Part shown: positions 16,140 to 24,937 of the stretch, piece after piece | How positions within the stretch are numbered: the first letter of the stretch is position 1 | Layout of the letters: each line of letters opens with the position of its first letter | Assembly (NCBI GenBank): GCA_018829465.1 | Contig: JAHJTN010000010.1 | Location: 1-64,000 of the forward strand | Direction: 5' to 3' | DNA from: Bacteroidota bacterium | GTDB taxonomy: Bacteria; Bacteroidota; Bacteroidia; Flavobacteriales; Flavobacteriaceae | DNA length: 64,000 nucleotides | Position numbers and translations under genes: made by a program | Notes under the pieces: generated by a model | Databases searched by the model: none | What the model was told of the DNA's origin: nothing | Seen by the model: only the letters and a program-made list of their open reading frames with translations

Positions 16140-16856
16140 TTAATTCATGGGTATGTCCAAAATAAGTAAACTGGTTTCGTTTATAAAATCTATTTTGAGT
16201 TCTGAAAATTCCGAAACACCCAAAGCATCTCGGCTATTGAGCGTCTCCTCAGCTACATTGACATTGCCGTTGATCACCATCAAATAAACACCATTTCCTT
16301 CGTGCATTGCCCGATAATTTAACTGTTTGCCAGCCTCAAAAGCTCCCAAAGAAATATAGGCATCTTGATGGATCCAAAGACTGCCCGCTACAGGCTTATC
16401 CTTAGGGGAAACCACCGTAGTCAATGTGTTTTTCTTTTGTAGGGCGTCAAACTTTTTTTGATCGTAGCGCGGATCTACGTCTTGCGCATTGGGTATAATC
16501 CAAATTTGAAAAAGATTAACCGCCGTTTGCAAGTCCGGATTTACCTCAGAATGAACCACGCCCTTCCCGGCACTCATCACTTGTACTTCACCAGATTGAA
16601 TGACTGCTTTGTTGCCTAAATCATCCTTATGCTGAAGACTGCCAACCAGCGGAATGGTAATGATTTCCATGTTTTGGTGAGGGTGCATTCCAAAACCCAT
16701 TTTTGGCGCAACCGTGTCATCGTTGAGTACTCTGAGTACACCATAACCCATTCGAAGCGGGTTGAAATAATTTGCAAAACTAAAAGAGTGGTTTACTTTT
16801 AACCAACCGTGGTCTGCCTGTCCTCTTGTGTCTTTTCTGTGTACAACTTTTTTCAT
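16140..16856 (-). CDS. Pirin family protein (YhhW-like)
   Basis: This 238-residue bicupin has the pirin start (HRKDTRGQADHGWLKVNHSFSF in consecutive segments) and the metal-binding HPHQNMEIITI followed by GKGVVHSE. The histidine pair in HPH, a later histidine and the glutamate are the expected ligands. Related proteins have quercetin 2,3-dioxygenase activity in vitro, and their cellular role is generally unknown. Length is normal for the YhhW group. The gene heads a two-gene unit with the small acetyltransferase. Confidence 0.9.
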   Translation of the reverse strand: MKKVVHRKDTRGQADHGWLKVNHSFSFANYFNPLRMGYGVLRVLNDDTVAPKMGFGMHPHQNMEIITIPLVGSLQHKDDLGNKAVIQSGEVQVMSAGKGVVHSEVNPDLQTAVNLFQIWIIPNAQDVDPRYDQKKFDALQKKNTLTTVVSPKDKPVAGSLWIHQDAYISLGAFEAGKQLNYRAMHEGNGVYLMVINGNVNVAEETLNSRDALGVSEFSELKIDFINETSLLILDIPMN

Positions 16857-17026
16857 AACAATTGCCTAAACACACCTATTTTGATGAACATTTTATTAAT
16901 TTAGCATCTTATCTAACTACAGCAACAAATTTTAATGCAAAATAGCTACTCGAGGTTTTTTTCGATGATATATGCCTGATTTTAAGTCACAAATTTACGA
17001 AAATAATCTGTAAGCCCAATCAAACT

Positions 17027-17698
17027 ATGGAAATTAACGCCAATAAAATACCTGTCTATTTTATGCCCGGCATGGCGGCAAGCCCTGCTATTTTTGAGAG
17101 GGTTCACTTGCCGGATGCCCTTTTTACCAAGCACTTGCTGGCGTGGGAAATTCCGAATAAAAAAGAACACCTAGCCTCCTACGCGCGCAGTATGGCTAAT
17201 AAAATAAGACACCACAACCCAGTGTTGGTTGGCGTTTCCTTCGGTGGCATTCTCGTTCAGGAAATCAGCAAGTACATCCCCACCCGTAAAGTGATTATCA
17301 TTTCCAGTGTAAAACATCAGAATGAACTGCCCAAAAAGTTCAAATTTGTACAACTTACCAAAGCGCATAAGTTGTTTCCAACAGGATTGGTCGCCAATAT
17401 TGAAATCTTGCACGGACTGGCTTTTGGCGAAACTTTTCAAAAAAAACTAAACATGTACGAACGCTATTTGTCCGTTCGTGATAAAACCTACTTAGATTGG
17501 GCCATAGAAACACTCGTCAATTGGGAACAAACAAACATCCCCAAAAACCTGATCCACATTCAAGGAACTGAGGATAAGGTATTTCCCATTGCCAACATAT
17601 CCAATTGTATTCCTATAGAAGGAGGCGGGCATGCTATGGTGATTACCCACGCCGGAATACTGAACGAACTGCTACCCGAAATGATTTTAAAAACCTAA
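17027..17698 (+). CDS. Alpha/beta hydrolase fold protein
   Basis: The 223-residue product shows the alpha/beta hydrolase layout: an oxyanion-type YFMPGMAASPAIF near residue 11, the nucleophile elbow GVSFGG (about residues 68-73, serine in the middle), an acid candidate in QGTEDKVFPI and the histidine in GGGHAMV near the end. The catalytic triad thus seems complete. There is no signal peptide, so it should be cytoplasmic. Substrate unknown; small esterases and thioesterase-like proteins share this form. It stands between the pirin unit and the lytic transglycosylase gene. Confidence 0.8.
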   Translation: MEINANKIPVYFMPGMAASPAIFERVHLPDALFTKHLLAWEIPNKKEHLASYARSMANKIRHHNPVLVGVSFGGILVQEISKYIPTRKVIIISSVKHQNELPKKFKFVQLTKAHKLFPTGLVANIEILHGLAFGETFQKKLNMYERYLSVRDKTYLDWAIETLVNWEQTNIPKNLIHIQGTEDKVFPIANISNCIPIEGGGHAMVITHAGILNELLPEMILKT

Positions 17699-17756
17699 CG
17701 TCTAAATTATTAGATCCGACTTGAAATAAATGTAGTAAACCCAAAAAAATGAAATC

Positions 17757-18695
17757 ATGAAAATTATGTCGAAAATTTTGAGCGCCTTGGGATTGGTTTT
17801 TCTCGGTGGGATTTTGAGCAATGCCGTACAAAGCGATAATTTCTCAACCAGCTTTGACAAGGTCAACAAAGACCCCGTAACTATTTTGGCAAAAACCAAA
17901 GCCGTTCTGGTACCCACAAACATCGCATTTGCCGGAGAAAGTGTACCCGTTCAAGATGTTGACGTTTTTGAAAGACTTGATAAAGAACTCATTGTCAACA
18001 CCTACAGGCACTCCAATTCTATTCTCTATTTCAAAAGAGCTCACAAATATTTTCCAGTAATCGAGCCCATCCTGAAAAAAAATGGCATTCCGGACGACTT
18101 TAAATACTTGGCCGTCATCGAAAGTGGGTTGGAAAATGTAATATCTCCGGCCGGCGCCAAAGGTTTCTGGCAAATCATGCCGGCTACCGGCAGACAGTAC
18201 GGCTTGGAGGTCAACACGGCTATAGACGAACGGTACCATATAGAAAAGTCAACAGAAGCCGCTTGTAAATATTTGTTGGATGCCAAAGAACGCTTCGGCA
18301 GTTGGACGCTCGCAGCAGCCTCATACAACGCCGGCATGTATGGCATAGATAAAAAACTGGAAAAACAAAGCGTGGAAGACTATTATAATTTGAACCTAAA
18401 TGAAGAAACCTCGCGCTATGTCTTTCGTTTGTTAGCCATGAAGCAGATTATGGAAAATCCGGAAACATACGGTTTTGATTTTGAAACCTCCGATTTTTAC
18501 AACTATATTCCCAACAAAAAAATTGAAATTGACACCACAATTAATGACCTCACAGCTTTTGCTATTGAACAAGGCATCAACTACAAAATTTTGAAAAGAC
18601 ACAACCCGTGGCTACTCTCCAACACACTACCCAACAGTTCTAAAAGAAAATACGAAATTGAAATACCCAATAAAGGTTATTATGTTTTAAATTAA
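17757..18695 (+). CDS. Lytic transglycosylase (SLT domain, MltD-like)
   Basis: The product (312 residues) cleaves the MurNAc-GlcNAc bond of peptidoglycan with formation of 1,6-anhydro ends. After a signal or anchor segment (1-25), the SLT domain runs from about residue 95 to 215, with catalytic E122 in AVIESGLEN and the signature GAKGFWQIMPATGRQYGL plus ASYNAGMYG. The C-terminal 60 residues (DLTAFAIEQGINYKILKRHNPWL in consecutive segments) resemble a single LysM-like cell-wall module. E. coli MltD has more LysM copies. Starting ATG is taken at 17757; another in-frame ATG lies 9 bases later. A strong terminator follows. Confidence 0.9.
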   Translation: MKIMSKILSALGLVFLGGILSNAVQSDNFSTSFDKVNKDPVTILAKTKAVLVPTNIAFAGESVPVQDVDVFERLDKELIVNTYRHSNSILYFKRAHKYFPVIEPILKKNGIPDDFKYLAVIESGLENVISPAGAKGFWQIMPATGRQYGLEVNTAIDERYHIEKSTEAACKYLLDAKERFGSWTLAAASYNAGMYGIDKKLEKQSVEDYYNLNLNEETSRYVFRLLAMKQIMENPETYGFDFETSDFYNYIPNKKIEIDTTINDLTAFAIEQGINYKILKRHNPWLLSNTLPNSSKRKYEIEIPNKGYYVLN

Positions 18696-18719
18696 TGACA
18701 GCGCATTTTTTATACCCTC

Positions 18720-18754
18720 AAAATCTGTAAATCATGCGTTTACAGATTTTTTTT
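18720..18754 (+). terminator. Terminator after the lytic transglycosylase gene
   Basis: A perfect 11-bp stem, AAATCTGTAAA (18721-18731) with TTTACAGATTT (18739-18749) and loop TCATGCG, runs into a T8 tract. Confidence 0.92.
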
Positions 18755-18814
18755 CTTTCTTAAATTCTTATTGACCCTCCAAAGACGAAAACGCAATTAA
18801 AAACAAATGACAAT

Positions 18815-18846
18815 TTGACAGCTATACAGACTTGGCAATACTTTTG
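18815..18846 (+). promoter_or_regulatory. grpE-dnaJ promoter
   Basis: TTG at 18815-18817 (within TTTG) and TACTTTTG at 18839-18846 are 21 bases apart. The ATG of grpE follows 36 bases downstream. No CIRCE-type inverted repeat was seen here. Confidence 0.7.
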
Positions 18847-18881
18847 CTAAAGTCAAACGCCATTATAATCTATTCTGCACA

Positions 18882-19442
18882 ATGAAAAAAGAAAATACAG
18901 ACCAAAACTACTCGGCAGTTGACCAGAAAGCCAACGACGCAAAAGTCAAAACTTCAAAAAAAGAAAATAAACAAGCAAAGCAGTCCGCGGAAGATTTGAA
19001 AAGCGAATACGAAGAAAAATTGCAAGAAGAAAAAGATAAGTTTTTGAGGTTGTATGCCGAATTTGAAAACTATAAAAGACGCACATCAAAAGAACGACTA
19101 GAACTTTTTAAAACGGCCGGTCAAGACGTGTTATCTTCGTTGATTCCCGTTTTAGATGATTTTGACAGGGCCATAAATGAACTTACCAAAACGGATGAAA
19201 CAGCCGCTTTGCAAGGGGTTACGCTCATTCAAAACAAATTTAAAGAAATATTAAAAAGCAAAGGCCTTGAAGTTTCAGCCGTAGCCAACGGAGATGCTTT
19301 TGATGCAGATTTTCACGAAGCGGTCACTCAAATTCCAGCACCGACTCCTGAAATGAAAGGCAAGATTGTAGATGTTTTAGAAAAAGGTTATAAACTTGGG
19401 GATAAAATCATTCGCTACCCTAAAGTAGTCATCGGACAATAA
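18882..19442 (+). CDS. grpE: Nucleotide exchange factor GrpE
   Basis: GrpE releases ADP from DnaK during the chaperone cycle. The 186 residues start with a charged, low-complexity tail, followed by a long coiled-coil (DLKSEYEEKLQEEKDKFLRLYAEFENYKRRT in consecutive segments) and the beta domain ending GDKIIRYPKVVIGQ, close to the family signature. It precedes dnaJ by 19 bases, forming a grpE-dnaJ operon; dnaK is not in the window. No heat-shock operator is evident, so the housekeeping-type promoter upstream is the only regulatory signal I can point to. Confidence 0.96.
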   Translation: MKKENTDQNYSAVDQKANDAKVKTSKKENKQAKQSAEDLKSEYEEKLQEEKDKFLRLYAEFENYKRRTSKERLELFKTAGQDVLSSLIPVLDDFDRAINELTKTDETAALQGVTLIQNKFKEILKSKGLEVSAVANGDAFDADFHEAVTQIPAPTPEMKGKIVDVLEKGYKLGDKIIRYPKVVIGQ

Positions 19443-19461
19443 ACACAAGAAAAGCCCAACC

Positions 19462-20574
19462 ATGAAAGAAGATTATTACGACATATTAGGCATCAGCAAA
19501 GGTGCTACGGAAGCTGAAATCAAAAAAGCATACCGCAAAAAAGCCATAGCATACCATCCTGATAAAAATCCGGGTGATGCTAAGGCAGAGGAAATGTTTA
19601 AAAAAGCAGCAGAGGCATACGAAGTGTTGAGCAATCCTGACAAGCGCGCAAAATACGACCGTTTTGGCCATCAGGCCTTTGAAGGCGGTGGTGGTTTCAA
19701 TGGCGGTGGCATGAATATGGAAGATATCTTCAGCCAGTTTGGCGACATTTTTGGCGGTGCGTTTGGTGGTGGTTTTGGCGGTGGTTTTGGCGGCGGTAGA
19801 GAGGCGCGAATCAAAGGGTCAAACTTGCGTATCCGCATCAAGCTCACCTTAGATGAAATATCGAACGGTGTTGAGAAAAAAATTAAAGTAAAGCGAAAAG
19901 TTCAGGCACCCGGCGTCCGATACAGCACTTGCCCCACTTGCAACGGAAGCGGACAAATCATGCGTGTGACCAACACCATTTTGGGTCGTATGCAAACGGC
20001 CAGTACTTGCCACACTTGCCAAGGCAGTGGACAAACCATACTTTCAAAACCCGCAGATGCCGATGCGCAAGGACTCAAAATAGTGGAAGAAACCGTTTCT
20101 ATACAAATACCACCCGGTGTTAGTGATGGTATGCAACTCAAAGTGAGCAGCAAAGGAAATGACGCCCCCGGAAAAGGCATCCCTGGAGATTTGTATGTTC
20201 TAATAGAAGAAACAGAACACGAAACCCTCAAAAGAGAGGGTGACAACCTACATTATGACCTCTACATTAGCTTTTCAGAAGCCGCATTGGGTGTTGCCAA
20301 AGACATAGAAACCGCTTCCGGAAAGGTCCGTATCAAGCTCGAACCCGGCATTCAATCAGGAAAAATACTCAGATTGAAGGGAAAAGGCGTATCCAATGTG
20401 AACGGCTACAGCAAGGGAGACCTGCTTGTTCATGTCAATGTTTGGACACCCAAACAGCTTACAAAGGAGCAAAAAGACTTTTTTGAACGCATGCAAGATG
20501 ACAGCAACTTTGCCCCAAACCCCGAAAAATCTGACAAATCTTTCTTCGAAAAAGTTAAAGATATGTTTTCTTAA
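19462..20574 (+). CDS. dnaJ: Chaperone DnaJ with reduced zinc-binding region
   Basis: DnaJ delivers substrates to DnaK and stimulates its ATPase. The J domain is intact, with HPD at residues 32-34, followed by a Gly/Phe-rich linker (about 70-115). The cysteine-rich region has only two CxxCxGxG repeats (C157/C160 and C183/C186) instead of four. Their spacing fits repeats 2 and 3, so zinc site II is kept while site I (repeats 1 and 4) is absent. The C-terminal substrate domains (GMQLKVSSKGND, GDLLVHVNVWTP) look normal. Total length is 370. From memory other flavobacterial DnaJ proteins share this reduced form, so it is probably a lineage trait rather than damage. Confidence 0.95.
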   Translation: MKEDYYDILGISKGATEAEIKKAYRKKAIAYHPDKNPGDAKAEEMFKKAAEAYEVLSNPDKRAKYDRFGHQAFEGGGGFNGGGMNMEDIFSQFGDIFGGAFGGGFGGGFGGGREARIKGSNLRIRIKLTLDEISNGVEKKIKVKRKVQAPGVRYSTCPTCNGSGQIMRVTNTILGRMQTASTCHTCQGSGQTILSKPADADAQGLKIVEETVSIQIPPGVSDGMQLKVSSKGNDAPGKGIPGDLYVLIEETEHETLKREGDNLHYDLYISFSEAALGVAKDIETASGKVRIKLEPGIQSGKILRLKGKGVSNVNGYSKGDLLVHVNVWTPKQLTKEQKDFFERMQDDSNFAPNPEKSDKSFFEKVKDMFS

Positions 20575-20663
20575 AATTTTTGACTTCCATTTGAAATATT
20601 TTTTTACCTTTGGTGAGTCGTTAATCTTTTAACGATATTTTTCTTTTTCATAGCAATTTTTTT

Positions 20664-20703
20664 CCCATCCTTGTTGACTTGTCATTCAAGGATGGGTTTT
20701 TTT
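20664..20703 (+). terminator. grpE-dnaJ terminator
   Basis: A perfect 10-bp stem, CCCATCCTTG (20664-20673) with CAAGGATGGG (20687-20696), is followed by T7. It lies 90 bases after the dnaJ stop. Confidence 0.9.
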
Positions 20704-20807
20704 ATGGAAAATATGATTTAAGATTTTTTAAAATTCAAATAAGAGTCCGTTAGCAACGGTGTTTATTTATTCAAAATTTGTAAATTTAGCCCGATTTAGA
20801 ACCTACT

Positions 20808-21743
20808 ATGCCAAATCTTTTAGAAGTACAAGAAGTCTCAAAAACTTATGGAAACTACACTGCCCTCAACAGTGTTTCGTTGACAGTCAAAAAAGGAAAG
20901 ATTTTTGGTCTCTTGGGGCCAAACGGCGCCGGAAAAACATCCCTCATTCGCATTATCAATCAAATTACAATGCCTGATAAAGGTCAATTACTTTTTGATG
21001 GCGTACCACTTCAGTCTAAACACATCAAACAAATTGGTTATTTGCCCGAAGAAAGAGGTTTGTACAAGAGCATGAAAGTAGGTGAACAGGCGGTGTATTT
21101 ATCGCAACTAAAAGGATTGGACAGGCAAGAAGCCAAAAAACGCATCAATTTTTGGTTCGATAAATTCAACATTAACGATTGGCGGGACAAAAAGATTAAT
21201 GAACTTTCTAAAGGCATGGCACAGAAAGTTCAATTTATTATCACGGTTTTGCACCAACCCAAGTTGCTCATCTTCGACGAACCCTTTTCGGGTTTTGACC
21301 CCATCAATACTGAGCTCATTAAAAATGAAATTTTGGAACTCAAAGAAAAGGGAGCTACCATTATATTTTCTACACATCGTATGGAATCTGTAGAAGAACT
21401 CTGCGACGATATTGCGCTGATCAATCGCTCACATCTGGTGCTCAGTGGCGCACTTCGAGACATCAAAAATCGCTACAAGCAAGGTATTTACTTGGCCACT
21501 TTGGAAAATTTTAATACCGCAAAAGCTGCCTCACTTCAACACGAGGGTATCGAGTTAATGGAAAGCAAAAACCATGTAGAAATTGGGCAACAATTATTGA
21601 AGCTAAAAATCGATAAACATACAGACATCAATACTTTATTGACCGGTTTAACCGCATGCGGCACACTTGTGAAATTTGAAGAAAAAATACCTAGTGTTAA
21701 CGATATTTTCATCAAAACGGTAAAAGAAACACCCGATGCTTAA
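20808..21743 (+). CDS. ABC transporter ATP-binding protein (NatA-like)
   Basis: This 311-residue ATPase has Walker A GPNGAGKT (37-44), the signature LSKGMAQK (133-140), Walker B LLIFDEP (about 153-159) and the H-loop STHRME. The C-terminal ~80 residues form the extra domain found in NatA/YhaQ-type subunits. The gene overlaps the permease gene by 8 bases, so the two subunits are made together. This type of pair exports sodium, drugs or other compounds; the substrate cannot be read from the sequence. Confidence 0.92.
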   Translation: MPNLLEVQEVSKTYGNYTALNSVSLTVKKGKIFGLLGPNGAGKTSLIRIINQITMPDKGQLLFDGVPLQSKHIKQIGYLPEERGLYKSMKVGEQAVYLSQLKGLDRQEAKKRINFWFDKFNINDWRDKKINELSKGMAQKVQFIITVLHQPKLLIFDEPFSGFDPINTELIKNEILELKEKGATIIFSTHRMESVEELCDDIALINRSHLVLSGALRDIKNRYKQGIYLATLENFNTAKAASLQHEGIELMESKNHVEIGQQLLKLKIDKHTDINTLLTGLTACGTLVKFEEKIPSVNDIFIKTVKETPDA

Positions 21744-22998
21744 ACTCATTATTGTCAGAGAATTTTTAGCGCGAGTCCGTAACAAGTCTTTTGTATTGAT
21801 GACTTTTATGAGCCCGATTTTGGTTTTCATCATGTTTGGGGTTATCGCCTATCTCACTAAAATTAACGACTCGGAAATAAAACACATCACCGTATTCGAT
21901 AAAACCGATATACTTAAAAACATTTTATTCGATACGGAACAAATTCAATACCGTTTTTTAGACGACATCAGCTTGGCTGAAGCTAAAAAACAAACAGCTG
22001 AAGACGAAACTACTTACGGATTAATTGTAAAAACGGAAGCAGATGCGCAAGTATCTTTTTTCTCAAATGAATCTGTTAGCCCTGTTTTGATTTCTAATAT
22101 TGAAAACAAGCTCAAAGAATATTACCAAAATCAAGCATTGATGGATCTGGGCATAGACCCTACGACTTTTTACGATAACCCTGAAAATACCCAAATAAGT
22201 ATCCAAAATTATACGGGAAAGGAAACTTCCAAAACCAATTCTTACGTCAAAATGATCTTTGGTGGTTTTGCGGGTTACCTCATCATGATGTTTATAGTGA
22301 TATACGGCAACATGGTCATGCGCAGTGTCATAGAAGAAAAGACCAATCGCGTCATCGAGATTATCATTTCTTCCGTAAAACCCTTTGACTTGATGATGGG
22401 CAAAATACTGGGCACCACCATGGCCGGTTTGTTGCAATTCACGATTTGGATATTTATCGGTTTTTTGCTGTTGCAACTTTTTGGAAATCTGAATGGAGCC
22501 TATCCTCAAACTATCGCTGACACCCAGACTTCTGCATTTAACTTGACCGTTATACTGAAAGAAATTTTGGCCTTACCGCTTGGTTTTATGATTGTGTCTT
22601 TTCTGCTTTTTTTTACAGGCGGCTACTTCTTGTACAGTTCTATTTACGCTGCCATAGGCGCCGCTGTGGACAATGAAACCGACACCCAACAATTTATGCT
22701 CCCCATATTGCTGCCACTCATATTGGGCGTTTACATTGGTTTTTTTACAGTCATTGAAAATCCGCACGGTACCGTTTCTACTGTCTTTTCAATGATTCCT
22801 TTTACCGCACCCATTGTCATGCTCATGCGAATCCCCTTTGGCGTACCTTGGTGGCAATGGACAATTTCGTTACTTTTGCTGTTCGGGACTTTTTTGGTAG
22901 TGGTTTGGTTTGCCGGAAAAATATACAGAGTTGGTATTCTTATGTACGGAAAAAAACCATCTTACCGTGAACTGATCAGGTGGTTAAAACACCAATAG
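21736..22998 (+). CDS. ABC transporter permease (NatB/YhaP-like)
   Basis: The 420-residue membrane subunit has one N-terminal membrane segment, a large external domain (about 45-160), then five or so membrane helices starting at GGFAGYLIMMFIVIYGNMVMRSVIEEK in consecutive segments. EEKTNRVIEIIISSVKPFDLMMGKILG is the typical cytoplasmic coupling region of the ABC-2 type exporters. It is the partner of the ATPase encoded just upstream. A copy of the dispersed repeat begins two bases after its stop. Confidence 0.9.
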   Translation: MLKLIIVREFLARVRNKSFVLMTFMSPILVFIMFGVIAYLTKINDSEIKHITVFDKTDILKNILFDTEQIQYRFLDDISLAEAKKQTAEDETTYGLIVKTEADAQVSFFSNESVSPVLISNIENKLKEYYQNQALMDLGIDPTTFYDNPENTQISIQNYTGKETSKTNSYVKMIFGGFAGYLIMMFIVIYGNMVMRSVIEEKTNRVIEIIISSVKPFDLMMGKILGTTMAGLLQFTIWIFIGFLLLQLFGNLNGAYPQTIADTQTSAFNLTVILKEILALPLGFMIVSFLLFFTGGYFLYSSIYAAIGAAVDNETDTQQFMLPILLPLILGVYIGFFTVIENPHGTVSTVFSMIPFTAPIVMLMRIPFGVPWWQWTISLLLLFGTFLVVVWFAGKIYRVGILMYGKKPSYRELIRWLKHQ

Positions 22999-23000
22999 AC

Positions 23001-23086
23001 GAAACACCCATGTAAAAAATTTCCACACATGGGCATGATGAGTTAGTGTGTTCCATGCCTGTGCAGAGTCTAGTAGAAGCATGACC
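23001..23086 (+). repeat. Dispersed intergenic repeat, copy A
   Basis: The copy begins GAAACACCCATG and ends GAAGCATGACC, with CATGC (23054-23058) and GCATG (23079-23083) forming a hairpin. The hairpin part resembles the copies at 28094-28171 and 36394-36453, and the first half resembles the minus-strand copy at 33379-33440. It sits between the ABC permease and mscS genes. Confidence 0.65.
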
Positions 23087-23107
23087 ACTAAAAAACAATA
23101 AAAAAAA

Positions 23108-23938
23108 ATGAAATTGATTCGCGAGTTTTTAAACTATCAACTGTTTGCCTCAGAAAGCATCTCTATTGCTGTTTGGCAAATACTACTCGTATTGGTCGCT
23201 TTTATTTTTACCGGTTTTTTCCTCCGAATTATTAGAAACATTGTAACTCGTAAACTAGAATCGGACGATAAAAACAAGTTTATAAGCATTTTTAAATTTG
23301 TCAAATATGTTGTGTATATACTGGTTGTGATTATCACGCTCAGTTCGTCCGGCGTAGATGTCACTGTTCTACTCACAGCCTCAGCAGCCATTTTTGTAGG
23401 CTTGGGTTTTGCCCTTCAAAACCTTTTTCAAGACATCATCTCCGGCATACTGATTATTATAGACAAATCGCTTCACGTAGGTGACATCATCGAGATTGAC
23501 GGAAAAGTGGGCAAAGTAACCGACATCAGACTTCGCACCACACGTGCGCTCACCCGAGACGATAAGGTTTTGGTGATTCCCAACCACAATTTCCTCACCG
23601 AAGTGCTCTACAACTATACGCAAAATCAAAAAAGCACCAGAGAAAGTGTTAAAGTAGGTGTGGCTTATGGCAGCGACGTGAGGTTGGTAGAAAAATTATT
23701 ACTCGGTTGTGCGAACAAACAGCGAGGCATACTCAAAAAACCGGCGCCTATGGTTTTGTTTGAAGACTTTGGCGATTCATCGCTCAACTTCGGATTGTTT
23801 TTTTATGTTTCGGACAGTTTTGGTGATCCAAAAATTAAAAGCGACCTCAGGTTTGCCATCGATCAAATCTTTAGGGAACACAACGTTACCATACCATTCC
23901 CACAGAGAGATGTGCATCTTTTTCAAACAAATAAATGA
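23108..23938 (+). CDS. Small-conductance mechanosensitive channel (MscS family)
   Basis: The protein (276 residues) opens under membrane tension to relieve hypo-osmotic stress. Two membrane helices are followed by the pore-lining third helix with the Gly/Ala-rich pattern LLTASAAIFVGLGFALQNLFQDIISG in consecutive segments, and then the beta domain with GDIIEIDGKVGKVTDIRLRTT. C-terminal parts match the vestibule. The length is close to E. coli MscS. It is a simple member without the large N-terminal extension of MscK types. Confidence 0.94.
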   Translation: MKLIREFLNYQLFASESISIAVWQILLVLVAFIFTGFFLRIIRNIVTRKLESDDKNKFISIFKFVKYVVYILVVIITLSSSGVDVTVLLTASAAIFVGLGFALQNLFQDIISGILIIIDKSLHVGDIIEIDGKVGKVTDIRLRTTRALTRDDKVLVIPNHNFLTEVLYNYTQNQKSTRESVKVGVAYGSDVRLVEKLLLGCANKQRGILKKPAPMVLFEDFGDSSLNFGLFFYVSDSFGDPKIKSDLRFAIDQIFREHNVTIPFPQRDVHLFQTNK

Positions 23939-23978
23939 CAGGAGAAAGCCCGGTTTTCTCAAACTTTAATAAGTAAAC

Positions 23979-24860
23979 ATGCTTAAAATATCTTTTCTAA
24001 GAGTAAATATCTTGTTGCTGATAGGCTTTTTAGTCCCCGCTGCATTTGCTCAAAACTCCGATTTTTTCAGGATAGAGTACGCACACAATCCTTACAATGC
24101 TTCTGATGCAGAATTCTCCAGATTCAAAACGTCTTTTAATGTCCCCTTCAAACTAAAAAATGGTGATTATTTTATCGCGGGAATGGAGTACCAACATTAC
24201 AATTTCACCTTCGATGATGAGGTGCCTTTCCCAACTGAAGACATAGACCGCTTGCATGTGTTGGATCTCAATTTGAGTTACACTACCAAATGGAATGAAA
24301 ACTGGCGTTTGGTGTTGCTCTTTGCACCCCGTATTGCCTCCACTTGGACGGGCAGCTTAGAATCTGACGACTTTCAGTTAAACGGTACCGCCTACATTGT
24401 TAAAAATCGCCCCAATTTAGACAAGCCTTACAGGCTTATCCTGGGTATTGGCATCAACTCCACGGCCGGTGTGCCTATTCCGTTGCCGACTATAAATTAT
24501 TGGAAACAATTCCATCCAAAATGGTCCTATTCATTAGGCATTCCAAAATTTAACCTCAAACATCAATTTACACCCAAACACAGTATGCAGGCATTTCTGC
24601 AACTCGACGGTTTTTTTGTCAACATCCAAGAACGCTTCAATGCACCAAACGGCAAGCGCGCTGAAAGCATTTCATACAGAGCCGTAGTTGGCGGGCTGGG
24701 TTATGAATATGACTTCAACAAGTACCTTTCCTATTATTTCTACGGCGGTTACACACTCAACCAAAGTACCATTCTCAGAGACAATGACAGAGACAAAATT
24801 CTGACTATCGATGACAACAGAAATTTTTACTTGCGAACGGGTATCAAGTTCGGTTTGTAA
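23979..24860 (+). CDS. Outer-membrane beta-barrel protein (DUF6268-like)
   Basis: This 293-residue protein has a signal peptide ending AAFAQ (about residue 25), then alternating hydrophobic and polar strands rich in aromatic residues up to the terminal FYLRTGIKFGL, whose ending resembles an outer-membrane barrel signature. The pattern FKLKNGDYFIAGMEYQHYNF and the loop between strands are like those of a flavobacterial family of unknown function, which I recall as DUF6268. It may be co-transcribed with the NtrC-like regulator that starts 77 bases downstream. Function unknown. Confidence 0.75.
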   Translation: MLKISFLRVNILLLIGFLVPAAFAQNSDFFRIEYAHNPYNASDAEFSRFKTSFNVPFKLKNGDYFIAGMEYQHYNFTFDDEVPFPTEDIDRLHVLDLNLSYTTKWNENWRLVLLFAPRIASTWTGSLESDDFQLNGTAYIVKNRPNLDKPYRLILGIGINSTAGVPIPLPTINYWKQFHPKWSYSLGIPKFNLKHQFTPKHSMQAFLQLDGFFVNIQERFNAPNGKRAESISYRAVVGGLGYEYDFNKYLSYYFYGGYTLNQSTILRDNDRDKILTIDDNRNFYLRTGIKFGL

Positions 24861-24937
24861 ATTAGAAGTTTTTTAAGATTTATGACGAACTAACTGTTTC
24901 TTTTTTCCGTACTTTAGAAGTCTAAAACAATCATGAT

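Noticed and set aside
18815-18881. CIRCE or other heat-shock operator before grpE
   Set aside because: No inverted repeat of the TTAGCACTC type is present; only the housekeeping promoter is visible.
22063-22509. Long frame opposite the ABC permease gene
   Set aside because: It is a by-product of the codon use of the real gene; no family pattern and no start context.
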